A stretch of 20,924 nucleotides of DNA from an uncultured Treponema sp. (GTDB lineage: Bacteria > Spirochaetota > Spirochaetia > Treponematales > Treponemataceae), in assembly GCA_905372265.1 (NCBI GenBank), contig CAJPOL010000023.1, forward strand, positions 1 through 20,924, read 5' to 3'. The notes beneath the pieces were generated by a model. That model searched no databases. It saw only the letters and a program-made list of their open reading frames with translations, and was not told the DNA's origin. Of the stretch, positions 14,321 through 20,924 are shown one piece after another. Within the stretch, counting starts at the first letter, position 1, and every line of letters begins with the position of its first letter. The position numbers were made by a program, and so were the translations under genes.

Positions 14321-14719
14321 ATGAAGCAATCGGTTGTAGGCATCGTTCGGCAAAACGGCCGGTTTTTACTCGGCTTGCGGCCTTCGGGCGGTGAAATTGG
14401 GAACCATTGGGAATTTCCGGGCGGAAAATGCGAAGCAGGGGAAACGCACGAGCAAGCATTGATACGGGAATATGCCGAAGAGCTTGGCGTCAAAGTATCG
14501 GTCGGCGCCTTTATCGCTCAGCGGCATTTTACTATGAAGCGGTATGCGTTCGACCTGTTTGCCTACGAGGTTTTCATTGATAACGCGGATGCAGTACGTC
14601 CTACCGAACATGCAGATATGAACTGGTTTACGCTCGAAGAGCTCACTTCCCTTGCGCTCGTCCCATCGGATGCGTTGTTTGTTCCTGCCTTACGGGAATT
14701 TTATTCGGCAATGCCGTGA
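14321..14719 (+). CDS. Nudix hydrolase, MutT-like
   Basis: This is a 132-residue Nudix protein that should hydrolyse a nucleoside diphosphate linked to another group, plausibly 8-oxo-dGTP given its similarity to MutT. The Nudix box GX5EX7REUXEEXGU is complete at residues 35-57 (G35, E41, R49-E50, E53-E54, G56). The preceding HWEFPGGKCEAGE and the late EHADMNWFTLEEL match MutT-type proteins. The stop overlaps the next gene's GTG by three bases. Confidence 0.9.
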   Translation: MKQSVVGIVRQNGRFLLGLRPSGGEIGNHWEFPGGKCEAGETHEQALIREYAEELGVKVSVGAFIAQRHFTMKRYAFDLFAYEVFIDNADAVRPTEHADMNWFTLEELTSLALVPSDALFVPALREFYSAMP

Positions 14720-15096
14720 ATCACCTCATGCGGAACAGAGCAATAGGCTGCAAACTGATAATTCTATACATCCTCCTTTGCGCCGGTGCATGTTCGCGTA
14801 CCGATCGTTTTGATACCATTATCTTTCCTGCCGACTCTGCAATGAATGATGCCGACCGCTACGCCGTTATAACGGAGACCTATATTTCATTAAAGGATAC
14901 ACCGGGTCCGAACGGTATAACGGTCAATCATGCCCGCCGGAAAGACATTTATGCAGTAACGGGAACGCAGTTCGTTTCACAGAGTGATAAGAGCGAATTG
15001 TGGATACATCTTTCCGAAGGATGGCTGCCGTATTCTGCTGTTGACTTGTATTCAAGTAAAGAAAAAGCTGAAACGGCAGCCGCTCAATTACAATGA
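14716..15096 (+). CDS. Small lipoprotein, possibly SH3-like
   Basis: The product has a lipoprotein signal: a positively charged start (MRNR), a hydrophobic stretch IILYILLCAGA and a cysteine in the order AGAC. This is acceptable for the relaxed spirochaete lipobox. The mature part of about 100 residues has alternating short strands (ITETYISLKDT, DIYAVTGTQFV, SELWIHLSEGWLP) reminiscent of an SH3-like barrel, and a charged C-terminal helix. The family is not certain. The GTG at 14716 overlaps the Nudix stop as GTGA. An ATG at 14728 would give an equally good signal peptide. Neither has a clear ribosome binding site. Confidence 0.7.
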   Translation: MNHLMRNRAIGCKLIILYILLCAGACSRTDRFDTIIFPADSAMNDADRYAVITETYISLKDTPGPNGITVNHARRKDIYAVTGTQFVSQSDKSELWIHLSEGWLPYSAVDLYSSKEKAETAAAQLQ

Positions 15097-15108
15097 CGGA
15101 GGAACTAT

Positions 15109-16308
15109 ATGTCTCAAAAAATAGGAACCGTTTCGCGCGGTTTGATTGCGCCGATCATCCACGCCGGAGATGATATTGCCGCAATAGCGGTCGATACGCT
15201 GTTATCGGCTGCAGAGTCAGAACATTTTTCCATTCAGGATGATGATATACTGGCGCTTACCGAATCCGTGGTGGCGCGGGCTCAAGGTAACTATGCGTCG
15301 CTTGACCACATTGCTGCCGATATACAAAAAAAATTCGGATCGGCTCATATCGGTCTGATATTTCCTATTTTAAGCAGAAACCGGTTTGCTATTTGTTTGG
15401 AAGGAATTGCAAAAGCGGGGAATCAGCTTACGCTTGTTTTAAGCTATCCTTCCGATGAGGTCGGAAACCGGCTGATGCCTGATATCCACAGCGCTGCATC
15501 GGTCAACCCGTGGACGGACTCATTTACTGCGGAAGAGTTCATCAAGCAGTTCGGCTCCTATAAGCATCCCTTTACCGGTATCGATTATATCGAATATTAT
15601 ACCTCGATCATCAAAAAATATAATAGAGCCTCTTCTATCATCCTATCCAATGATCCTTGTACGATATTACCGGTTACACGGGACGTGCTGGTATGCGATA
15701 TCCATACACGGGAACAAACCAAGTCTGTATTGAAAGAACAGGGTGCAAAATGCGTATACGGCTTGGACAATATCCTGTCGGAACCGATTGATGGAAGCGG
15801 TTATAACAGCCGGTATGGGCTGCTCGGTTCAAATAAAGCGACCGAGCACTCCGTAAAGCTCTTTCCGAATGATTGCCAAGCGCTTGTCGAACGGATACAG
15901 CTGATGATAAAACAGAAAACCGGAAAACAGCTCGAAGTATTGGTATACGGCGACGGCGCCTTCAAAGACCCTGTCGGGCGGATATGGGAACTTGCCGATC
16001 CAGTTGTTTCACCGGGCTTTACCGCCGGTTTAGCGGGGACGCCGCACGAAGTAAAGCTGAAATATTTAGCGGATAATAACTTTAAGGGGATGAGCGATTC
16101 CGAGCAGCGGGATGCGATAATCGATTATATCGGCGCTCATAAAAAGAATGCCGCTTTTTCCCGCATCGACCAAAGCGAATCGCAAGGGACAACGCCCCGT
16201 CAGTTGACTGATCTTATCGGATCGCTTTGCGATCTGACATCGGGCAGCGGCGATAAAGGCACCCCGTTTATTTTTATTCAGGGTTATTTTAAAAAATTCG
16301 GTGAATAA
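15109..16308 (+). CDS. CofE-like (F420-0:gamma-glutamyl ligase family) protein
   Basis: The 399-residue product resembles the CofE/F420_ligase family, which adds glutamate to F420-0 using GTP. It is the longer, stand-alone type seen in bacteria that do not make F420. Visible family-like parts are DDILALTESVVARAQGN (about 44-60), the FPILSRNRFA segment, NDPCTILP, and the late block YGDGAFKDPVGRIWELADP ending in SPGFTAG. A strong GGAGG site precedes the ATG. The stop is directly followed by the malQ start. No other F420 gene is in the window. A folate-type or other gamma-glutamyl ligase role is possible, because CofE-like proteins replace FolC in some bacteria, but that is inference. Confidence 0.75.
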   Translation: MSQKIGTVSRGLIAPIIHAGDDIAAIAVDTLLSAAESEHFSIQDDDILALTESVVARAQGNYASLDHIAADIQKKFGSAHIGLIFPILSRNRFAICLEGIAKAGNQLTLVLSYPSDEVGNRLMPDIHSAASVNPWTDSFTAEEFIKQFGSYKHPFTGIDYIEYYTSIIKKYNRASSIILSNDPCTILPVTRDVLVCDIHTREQTKSVLKEQGAKCVYGLDNILSEPIDGSGYNSRYGLLGSNKATEHSVKLFPNDCQALVERIQLMIKQKTGKQLEVLVYGDGAFKDPVGRIWELADPVVSPGFTAGLAGTPHEVKLKYLADNNFKGMSDSEQRDAIIDYIGAHKKNAAFSRIDQSESQGTTPRQLTDLIGSLCDLTSGSGDKGTPFIFIQGYFKKFGE

Positions 16309-17841
16309 ATGATTGATCCTCGATTTGATTACAAAGAATTGCATACAAAACGTGCAAGCGGTGTGCTCCTTCCGCTTTTCTCTCTGCCGTCCTGCTACGG
16401 GATAGGATCATTAGGCCGTGCAGCTTACTCATTTATTGACTTTTTAAAAAAAGCCCGGCAAAAATATTGGCAACTGCTGCCGCTTGGCCCGACCGGTTAC
16501 GGCAACTCCCCCTACTCAAGTATGTCTTCATTCGCGGGCAATCCCTATTTTATTGATATAGAGCTGCTGATTCAGGATGGATTGTTGACTGAACGTGAAG
16601 CGGATGGGCAGAAAACAACATGCGGGGCAAAAATCGATTACGGCGCACTGTACCGGAATAGGCTGGGCTTACTCAAAAAAGCCTATGACCGTTTTACCAT
16701 ATCAGCCGGTACGGAAGAAAAAGAGCGGCTTTCTGCATTCTCTGCCGAACATGCGGCATGGCTTGATGATTATGCGCTTTTTACTGCGATACGGCTACGC
16801 TTAGGCGGCGGGGCATGGTACGAATGGCCTGAGGATATCAGGAGCCGCGATTCTCGCGCCTTAGCCGCAGCAAAAAAAGACGCGCAGGATATGTACTCAT
16901 TTGCCGTCTTTCTGCAATATATTTTTGAAAAACAATGGCGCGGACTGAAACAGTATGCAGCGCAGGCCGGCATCGCAATCATCGGCGATATTCCCATATA
17001 CTGCGCTCATGACAGCGCCGATGTATGGGCTCATCCCGAAGTCTTTTGTATCAATACCGATGGTTCCATTGCTTTTGTCGGAGGATGTCCGCCGCCTGAT
17101 TTCGACATTACCGGCGATATGGGGCAGGAGTGGGGTACTCCGGTATATAATTGGGACTACCTTGCAAAAACGGATTTTAAATGGATGCTTGAACGGTTTA
17201 AGCGGCAGGCTGACTTTTATGATGTGCTGAGGCTCGATCATTTCCGCGGGTACGAACGTTTCTGGCGTATTCCTTTCGGCAGCTCGGGGCGGATCGGCTC
17301 GTGGGAACCGGCAGGAGGAGAGCGCTTTTTTTCCCATGTGCGGCGTGAACTGCCCTCTTTGCATATTATTGCAGAAGACCTTGGTTATATTACTAAAGAA
17401 GTTTTCGATTTACGCCGGCAGTTCGGCTTTCCCAGTATGCGCATTCTCCAGCAGGGCATGTCTCCGAATGGGCCGAATGAACATACTCCTTATCATTATG
17501 ATGCCGATACGGTTGTCTATTTCGGTATTCACGATAATGAACCGCTTGCAGTCTGGCTGTCCCAGCGTAGTCAAGAAGAAAAAGCATACTTTTTTGACTA
17601 TATAAACGCCGATTCCGATCGTCCCGTGCAGTATGAGCTGATGAAAGCGCTTTCGGCATCGATAGCCGATACGGTCATCTATCAGGCGCAGGATATTCTC
17701 TTTCTTGGGGAAGAATCACGCATCAATGTACCGGGTAGAGCGGATGGAAATTGGGAATTTCAGCTGACTGATGAACAATTCGCGCTGCTTGCCGATAGCG
17801 CTGACGAGCTTGCGCATATTACAAAGTTGTATGGAAGATAA
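16309..17841 (+). CDS. malQ: 4-alpha-glucanotransferase (amylomaltase)
   Basis: MalQ (GH77) transfers alpha-1,4-glucan segments between maltodextrins in the cytoplasm. The 510-residue length is normal. Family motifs are LLPLGPTGYGNSPYSS (57-71), AIIGDIPIYCAHDSADVWAH (223-242) and GGCPPPDFDITGDMGQEWGTPVYNW. The three catalytic acids are present: D310 in RLDHFRG, E356 in AEDLG and D409 in HDN. The usual GTHDNDT reads GIHDNEP here, a mild variant next to the third acid. The start codon immediately follows the upstream stop, without a spacer. It ends 11 bases before the convergent tRNA gene. Confidence 0.96.
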   Translation: MIDPRFDYKELHTKRASGVLLPLFSLPSCYGIGSLGRAAYSFIDFLKKARQKYWQLLPLGPTGYGNSPYSSMSSFAGNPYFIDIELLIQDGLLTEREADGQKTTCGAKIDYGALYRNRLGLLKKAYDRFTISAGTEEKERLSAFSAEHAAWLDDYALFTAIRLRLGGGAWYEWPEDIRSRDSRALAAAKKDAQDMYSFAVFLQYIFEKQWRGLKQYAAQAGIAIIGDIPIYCAHDSADVWAHPEVFCINTDGSIAFVGGCPPPDFDITGDMGQEWGTPVYNWDYLAKTDFKWMLERFKRQADFYDVLRLDHFRGYERFWRIPFGSSGRIGSWEPAGGERFFSHVRRELPSLHIIAEDLGYITKEVFDLRRQFGFPSMRILQQGMSPNGPNEHTPYHYDADTVVYFGIHDNEPLAVWLSQRSQEEKAYFFDYINADSDRPVQYELMKALSASIADTVIYQAQDILFLGEESRINVPGRADGNWEFQLTDEQFALLADSADELAHITKLYGR

Positions 17842-17852
17842 CGGATAAAAGA

Positions 17853-17926
17853 TGAGACTAGACGGATTCGAACCATCGGCCTTCAGATCCGGAATCTGAC
17901 GCTCTATCCAGCTGAGCTATAGTCCC
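17853..17926 (-). tRNA. tRNA-Arg (anticodon CCG)
   Basis: The 74-nt minus-strand cloverleaf is complete. The acceptor stem GGGACTA/TAGTCTC has one G-U pair and discriminator A. The D stem is GCTC/GAGC, and the anticodon stem TCAGA/TCTGA carries the loop TTCCGGA, which gives anticodon CCG. The T arm contains GGTTCGAATCC. CCA is not encoded. It reads CGG arginine codons. Confidence 0.95.
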
Positions 17927-17940
17927 ATATGACGGGCTAC

Positions 17941-17970
17941 ATCGTAGCCGTTTTCGCGGTTCTTTGTCAA
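17941..17970 (-). promoter_or_regulatory. Promoter of tRNA-Arg(CCG)
   Basis: TTGACA (17965-17970), an 18-bp spacer and TACGAT (17941-17946) lie on the minus strand, with the start near 17934, about 8 bases before the mature tRNA. The GC-rich discriminator (GTAGCCCG) is typical of stable-RNA promoters. A perfect dyad GGCTAC-ATC-GTAGCC (17935-17949) covers the -10 box. Confidence 0.75.
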
Positions 17971-18023
17971 GGCCTCCGATTGCACTCGGCGCTCTGTGCG
18001 GAGATTATTAATTTCTTTCCAAG

Positions 18024-18596
18024 CTACTGTTGATAGAAATAACAGGTGTCTTTTTTCAATATCCCGCTGTTTTTATGGTATTCAAGTATGTGAACCCAAA
18101 CCTTGTCTAGCTTACCGTTATATTCGGACCATGTTTCATTGCCGTCAGAGTCTTCGGTATGTATCTCGTTTCCGTTACGGTCATATTCATACCAAGTTTC
18201 CTTACCATCGGAGCTTTTAGCATGAATTTTATTTCCTTTGCTATTATATTTATACCAAACTTCTTCTCCATCGGAATTTTTAGAATAAACGTTATGCCCT
18301 TTTTGATCATAGGTATACCATGTCTCATTTTTATATGATTCGCCGGTCTGCTGAGAACCTTTACTGTATATGTAATGCGTCTGTTGTCCTTTTGCATTGT
18401 ACTCGTAGCAGAATTCGTAATAACTGTAAACTCCGTAAGTTTTAGTACGCACCTTATTCCCTTTACTGTCGTACTCATCAATTGAAGCAAGTTCCATCCA
18501 TTTACCGACCGTTTCGCCGTCAATTTCCACTTCGATATATTCTTTATCAACTGCGTTTAACGGGTTCGGCAGTAAAGCGATGATAAGCAGCGGCAT
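18024..18596 (-). CDS. Exported YD-like repeat protein, start probably frameshifted
   Basis: The 190-residue product has a hydrophobic N-terminus (MPLLIIALLPNPLNA), then a beta-rich body. Residues 91-153 are three 21-residue repeats of the form ETWYxYDxxGNxIHxKxSDG, with a partial fourth and degenerate earlier copies at about 41-55 and 65-80. Their period and Y-x-Y-D-x-x-G-N core resemble YD/Rhs repeats or treponemal toxin-repeat-like surface proteins. The ATG at 18596 has no ribosome binding site and gives a signal peptide without basic residues. Upstream, an ATG at 18627 with GGGG before it would give a full signal peptide (MKRYIFCKLAMPLLII...) if one base near 18620 were absent. The gene may therefore be frameshifted. 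Confidence 0.7.
   Translation of the reverse strand: MPLLIIALLPNPLNAVDKEYIEVEIDGETVGKWMELASIDEYDSKGNKVRTKTYGVYSYYEFCYEYNAKGQQTHYIYSKGSQQTGESYKNETWYTYDQKGHNVYSKNSDGEEVWYKYNSKGNKIHAKSSDGKETWYEYDRNGNEIHTEDSDGNETWSEYNGKLDKVWVHILEYHKNSGILKKDTCYFYQQ
18138..18326 (-). repeat. Three tandem 63-bp (21-codon) repeats
   Basis: Three in-frame 63-bp units encode the YD-like repeats. At the protein level W-Y at the start, Y-[DN]-x-[KN]-G in the middle and [SD]-D-G at the end are kept, while other positions vary. The repeats are therefore old enough to have diverged. Confidence 0.8.
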
Positions 18597-18657
18597 TGCA
18601 AGTTTGCAAAAAATGTAACGGTTTCATTCGTACCCCATTCCTAATATTCGATTGTTA

Positions 18658-18861
18658 TCAATTGCAAATATCTCTTATTACGAGTCTCGCACATCTGCAT
18701 CCGTTCTTAAAGCCAAAGACTTTAAATGTCTTCCATACAAATACTGCACCATAGTATATAAGTTTAAAGCGTCCCCACACTCTTCGGCAAATGTATAATA
18801 ATTTTGGCACAATAAACTGATAGAAAAGAACCGTACATAGTACTAGCAATAGTTTTTCCAT
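18658..18861 (-). CDS. Small membrane protein, hypothetical
   Basis: This is a 67-residue protein with a long hydrophobic N-terminal segment (about 3-22), a second amphipathic or hydrophobic part (about 33-45) and a basic, cysteine-containing tail (GCRCARLVIRD). AGGGGGC before the ATG at 18861 supports translation. An upstream in-frame ATG at 18891 overlaps the previous gene. No family is recognised. It lies 22 bases after the preceding stop, in the same direction, as part of the accessory cluster. Confidence 0.45.
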   Translation of the reverse strand: MEKLLLVLCTVLFYQFIVPKLLYICRRVWGRFKLIYYGAVFVWKTFKVFGFKNGCRCARLVIRDICN

Positions 18862-18883
18862 CAAAGCCCCCTGTATAACATTT

Positions 18884-19429
18884 TTATTCAAATTTTATCG
18901 GCAGGAGGCCTTTCGGTGTTAATCCGTGGTTCAGCCACATTTTTCTTGCTGCGATTTGACAGTCCAATAGCTCATTGGTTATTTTAGCGGCGGTTGTATC
19001 ATCCACCGGACGGGAGCTGCATCCCATTTCGAATACGGTAGATAAAAAATGTTCATCGGCAAACCGCAAAAGAAAGACGCCGTTTGAAAAATAAAACCAT
19101 ATATCGTAGCCGGTAAAATCCGGCTTAGACAGTTTCATAATCCGCATTTCCCAGTTATTGCGCTGTTTGTACGCTTCATCATAAACCATCCACTCGTATG
19201 CGCATTGTAAAGACGTTTTGAGATAGCCGTTCATCTTTTGATTGAACAATGCAACCATTTGTGTTTCCGTCATTTTTTTGCCGTTCCGCGTTGAAAATAT
19301 TTGCGTATATTCGGTTTGACCTTCCGCATACGCAAAATCGTCTTCTTCCCACCAATTCGACTCAGCAAAAAGCAGAGCACTAAAGAAAATGATACATAGT
19401 ATTCCAAATAGAAATTTTTTACCAAGCAT
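18884..19429 (-). CDS. Secreted protein of unknown function
   Basis: The 181-residue product has a clear signal peptide (LGKKFLFGILCIIFFSALLFA, cleaved near residue 22). The mature part of about 160 residues is rich in Trp, Tyr and Phe: WWEEDDFAYAEG, a helix with MNGYLKTSLQCAYEWMVYDE, then IWFYFSNGVFLLRF. I do not recognise the family. Its ATG lies inside the end of the upstream gene (11-base overlap), so the two are probably co-translated. Periplasmic or outer-membrane location is inferred from the signal peptide. Confidence 0.75.
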   Translation of the reverse strand: MLGKKFLFGILCIIFFSALLFAESNWWEEDDFAYAEGQTEYTQIFSTRNGKKMTETQMVALFNQKMNGYLKTSLQCAYEWMVYDEAYKQRNNWEMRIMKLSKPDFTGYDIWFYFSNGVFLLRFADEHFLSTVFEMGCSSRPVDDTTAAKITNELLDCQIAARKMWLNHGLTPKGLLPIKFE

Positions 19430-19811
19430 TTATATTTACTGCCTTGCCCCAGTATTTAAAAGATGTACCGTTATTTGTAATGGTTACATATAAAATAATA
19501 CCGTTCGATGAAGAAAGTTCTTTGGACATTATAACAATATATGATTCACCGTCATTAATGTCATATTCGTGTAAGGCTTGCCAACAGAGCCATACGTTAA
19601 ATTTCGAGAGTTTTGTCAAATCTCTGCCCGGTGTTTTGGAAAACTTATCGAAAACAGTTGATTCTTCATTCGGCGAAATATATACGGCGGCTGCATAACC
19701 ACTGTCCAATGAGCTACCATCCCAGTAATATTTAGGATCAGTGTTCTGCGCATACACTGCGGTAAAAACTGAGCACATAAAAATAACCGTAAGTGCAATT
19801 TTCTTTCTCAT
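19419..19811 (-). CDS. Secreted protein of unknown function
   Basis: The 130-residue product has a typical signal peptide (MRKKIALTVIFMCSVFTAVYA, cleaved before QNTD) and a mature part of about 108 residues with short beta strands (AAAVYISPNEE, ESYIVIMSKEL, GIILYVTITNN). AAAAGGAG upstream fixes the ATG. It is followed by the overlapping secreted-protein gene. No family is recognised. Confidence 0.75.
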   Translation of the reverse strand: MRKKIALTVIFMCSVFTAVYAQNTDPKYYWDGSSLDSGYAAAVYISPNEESTVFDKFSKTPGRDLTKLSKFNVWLCWQALHEYDINDGESYIVIMSKELSSSNGIILYVTITNNGTSFKYWGKAVNINAW

Positions 19812-19824
19812 ATCAAACTCCTTT

Positions 19825-20052
19825 TTATATGTTCTTAAAACAGTGTCGGCAGTATGCGACTGCTTTTCTGTTCAATGCACCGGCTTTTTTGAACGCCTCA
19901 TCCGATGTTGCAAACGGTCCCCACCAGCGTCCGTTCTTTTCGCCTAACGTTCCGCGTCCGGTTCCTTCGCCGTTGTTGCAGAAAGCGCATGTTTCATAAT
20001 GAATCACGGCTTTATCCGACGCGACCCAATTTTCATAAATGTAAAATGTCAT
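19825..20052 (-). CDS. Small four-cysteine (zinc-ribbon-like) protein
   Basis: This is a 75-residue cytoplasmic protein with two Cys pairs, C22-x2-C25 and C68-x2-C71, likely to bind zinc in a ribbon fold. Between them lie a glycine-rich NNGEGTGRGTLGEKNGRWWGP turn region and a helix. The YENW start and the HYETCAFCNNG segment look like a small conserved domain, but I cannot name it. AAGGAAA upstream supports the ATG at 20052. It is unusual as the one non-secreted protein in a cluster of exported ones. Confidence 0.75.
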   Translation of the reverse strand: MTFYIYENWVASDKAVIHYETCAFCNNGEGTGRGTLGEKNGRWWGPFATSDEAFKKAGALNRKAVAYCRHCFKNI

Positions 20053-20083
20053 GATGTTTTTTCCTTATATGATAGGGCATCTC

Positions 20084-20129
20084 AAAAATACGCTGTCGTA
20101 TGCCACTGTTACCGGCAGAGGCAACAGTG
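20084..20129 (-). terminator. Terminator region after the outer-membrane protein gene
   Basis: On the minus strand a 7-bp stem (CACTGTT / AACAGTG, 20104-20129) is followed by a second hairpin ATACG-ACAG-CGTAT (20088-20101) and five T residues (20084-20088). The second unit is the probable terminator. It would separate the barrel gene from the four-cysteine gene. Confidence 0.5.
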
Positions 20130-20146
20130 ACAGATATCTTATATCT

Positions 20147-20836
20147 TCATACCAAGCGGAAAGTCGGCCCGACTTTGAGCACAAAGGTATTTTGAAAGCT
20201 TCCAAACGGAGTGGTAAGTACCGTTCCGAAATTAAGCGAATCGATGAGCGTCAGCTCTATGCCGATAAGATCGGTAAAGAAGTATTTAAGACCGAAGAAA
20301 AGCGGAAGAGAGAATGTACCGATTTTAAAAACATCCTCATGTGTAGACTTCACTCCAAAATATTCGTAAGTAACCGATTCTTTGACTGAACCGGCGGAAA
20401 AACCTAAGCCTGCGGCGGGTGTGAGGTATAAGTTTGTAATCGGTTTAAACGTATAGCCGCACAGTGCAGACATTTGAAAGAGTACCGCACTTGTCTTTGT
20501 ATTTTTATCTCTTTCAGCACCGCTTACTGACAGCTTACCGGCTATACCAAGGTCGATATTTACTATTGGGGTCAGGTTGTTCAGCCATGAATCCTTTGCA
20601 ACTTTTGGAATACCGAGCATCGCGGCATGGAAACCGAGGTCAAATTGGGTAATCGACATAGTGCCGAAGCTGGATGGAGCTGCTGTTGCCGAAAGTCCGA
20701 GCCCCGGCGTGAAGGTAAGAACTAAGGTATCGGCTGCCTGAGCGCTTTTCTCGTTTTCCTTTGCCTCTGCTGCAAAAAGGATGCTGCAGCACATAACCGC
20801 GAATACTGCAATTACAGTAATTTTTTTGCTTTTCAT
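20147..20836 (-). CDS. Outer-membrane beta-barrel protein candidate
   Basis: The 229-residue product has a signal peptide (KKITVIAVFAVMCCSILFAAEA, cleaved near residue 22-24), a short charged linker, then many alternating hydrophobic strands with glycine turns (LVLTFTPGLGLSATA, LYLTPAAGLGFSAGS, KIGTFSLPLFFGLKYFF) and a strand-like C-terminus ending VGPTFRLV. This is the pattern of a small outer-membrane beta-barrel of about eight to ten strands. The family is not certain. AAAGGAG lies upstream of the ATG. It is the first gene of the minus-strand accessory cluster that runs to 18024. Confidence 0.75.
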   Translation of the reverse strand: MKSKKITVIAVFAVMCCSILFAAEAKENEKSAQAADTLVLTFTPGLGLSATAAPSSFGTMSITQFDLGFHAAMLGIPKVAKDSWLNNLTPIVNIDLGIAGKLSVSGAERDKNTKTSAVLFQMSALCGYTFKPITNLYLTPAAGLGFSAGSVKESVTYEYFGVKSTHEDVFKIGTFSLPLFFGLKYFFTDLIGIELTLIDSLNFGTVLTTPFGSFQNTFVLKVGPTFRLV

Positions 20837-20924
20837 AGAAAGCTCCTTTGATAATGTTCTGATTCTGTACAGCCGTATGAAGATGATGGTATGTATACGT
20901 ATTTCATAACGATCTGTTCAGTGA

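Noticed and set aside
20837..20924. Search for a promoter of the barrel gene at the window end
   Set aside because: Only AT-rich, partly palindromic sequence around GTATGTATACGTAT was seen. No convincing -35/-10 pair fits, and the window ends.

Overview
The window reads as chromosomal DNA of a host-associated spirochaete, most likely an oral-type Treponema. This is inferred from moderate GC content, divergent but recognisable housekeeping genes, relaxed lipoprotein and signal sequences, several lineage-type secreted proteins without wider homologues, and a pair of MptE/Maf-like (DUF115) proteins of the kind treponemes carry. Species cannot be fixed from the sequence alone. No mobile element, CRISPR array or prophage gene was seen.

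Layout. (1) 1-614: the 3' part of an ECF/CbiO-type ABC ATPase. (2) 654-1632, minus strand: tsaC (tRNA t6A synthesis) and an FtsB/DivIC-like division protein with an unexpected second membrane segment. (3) 1666-3691: a promoter, a 616-residue very acidic, probably disordered protein ending in a compact conserved-looking tail, and a strong intrinsic terminator. (4) 3696-8060: a tightly overlapping three-gene unit of two DUF115/Maf-like proteins and a two-pass membrane protein with a degenerate GGDEF-fold domain. (5) 8077-8425: a near-consensus promoter driving an 83-residue protein that is about half aspartate. (6) 13680 down to 8573, minus strand: a long housekeeping operon rplU-prp-rpmA-(terminator)-obg-nadD-yqeK-LCP-rsfS. 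The distal genes overlap by 4 to 8 bases, and the intergenic spaces hold several RNA-structure candidates. (7) 13851-17841, plus strand: a five-gene unit of a small membrane protein, a Nudix hydrolase, a lipoprotein, a CofE-like glutamate ligase and malQ. (8) 17853-17926, minus strand: tRNA-Arg(CCG) with its own promoter. (9) 18024-20836, minus strand: an accessory cluster of an outer-membrane-barrel candidate, a four-cysteine small protein, two secreted proteins, a small membrane protein and a YD-like repeat protein that probably carries a frameshift in its signal peptide.

How the parts work together. Block 6 couples ribosomal proteins and ribosome maturation (L21, L27, Obg, RsfS) to NAD synthesis (NadD), Ap4A turnover (YqeK) and an envelope transferase (LCP). 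Block 4 most resembles a glycosylation or motility-accessory unit. The points most worth following are the strongly expressed poly-aspartate protein, the Prp protease retained although L27 has no cleavable extension, the alternative hairpins plus terminator before obg, the Maf-type operon that starts just after a terminator with no visible ribosome binding site, and an F420-ligase homologue in a lineage not known to make F420.
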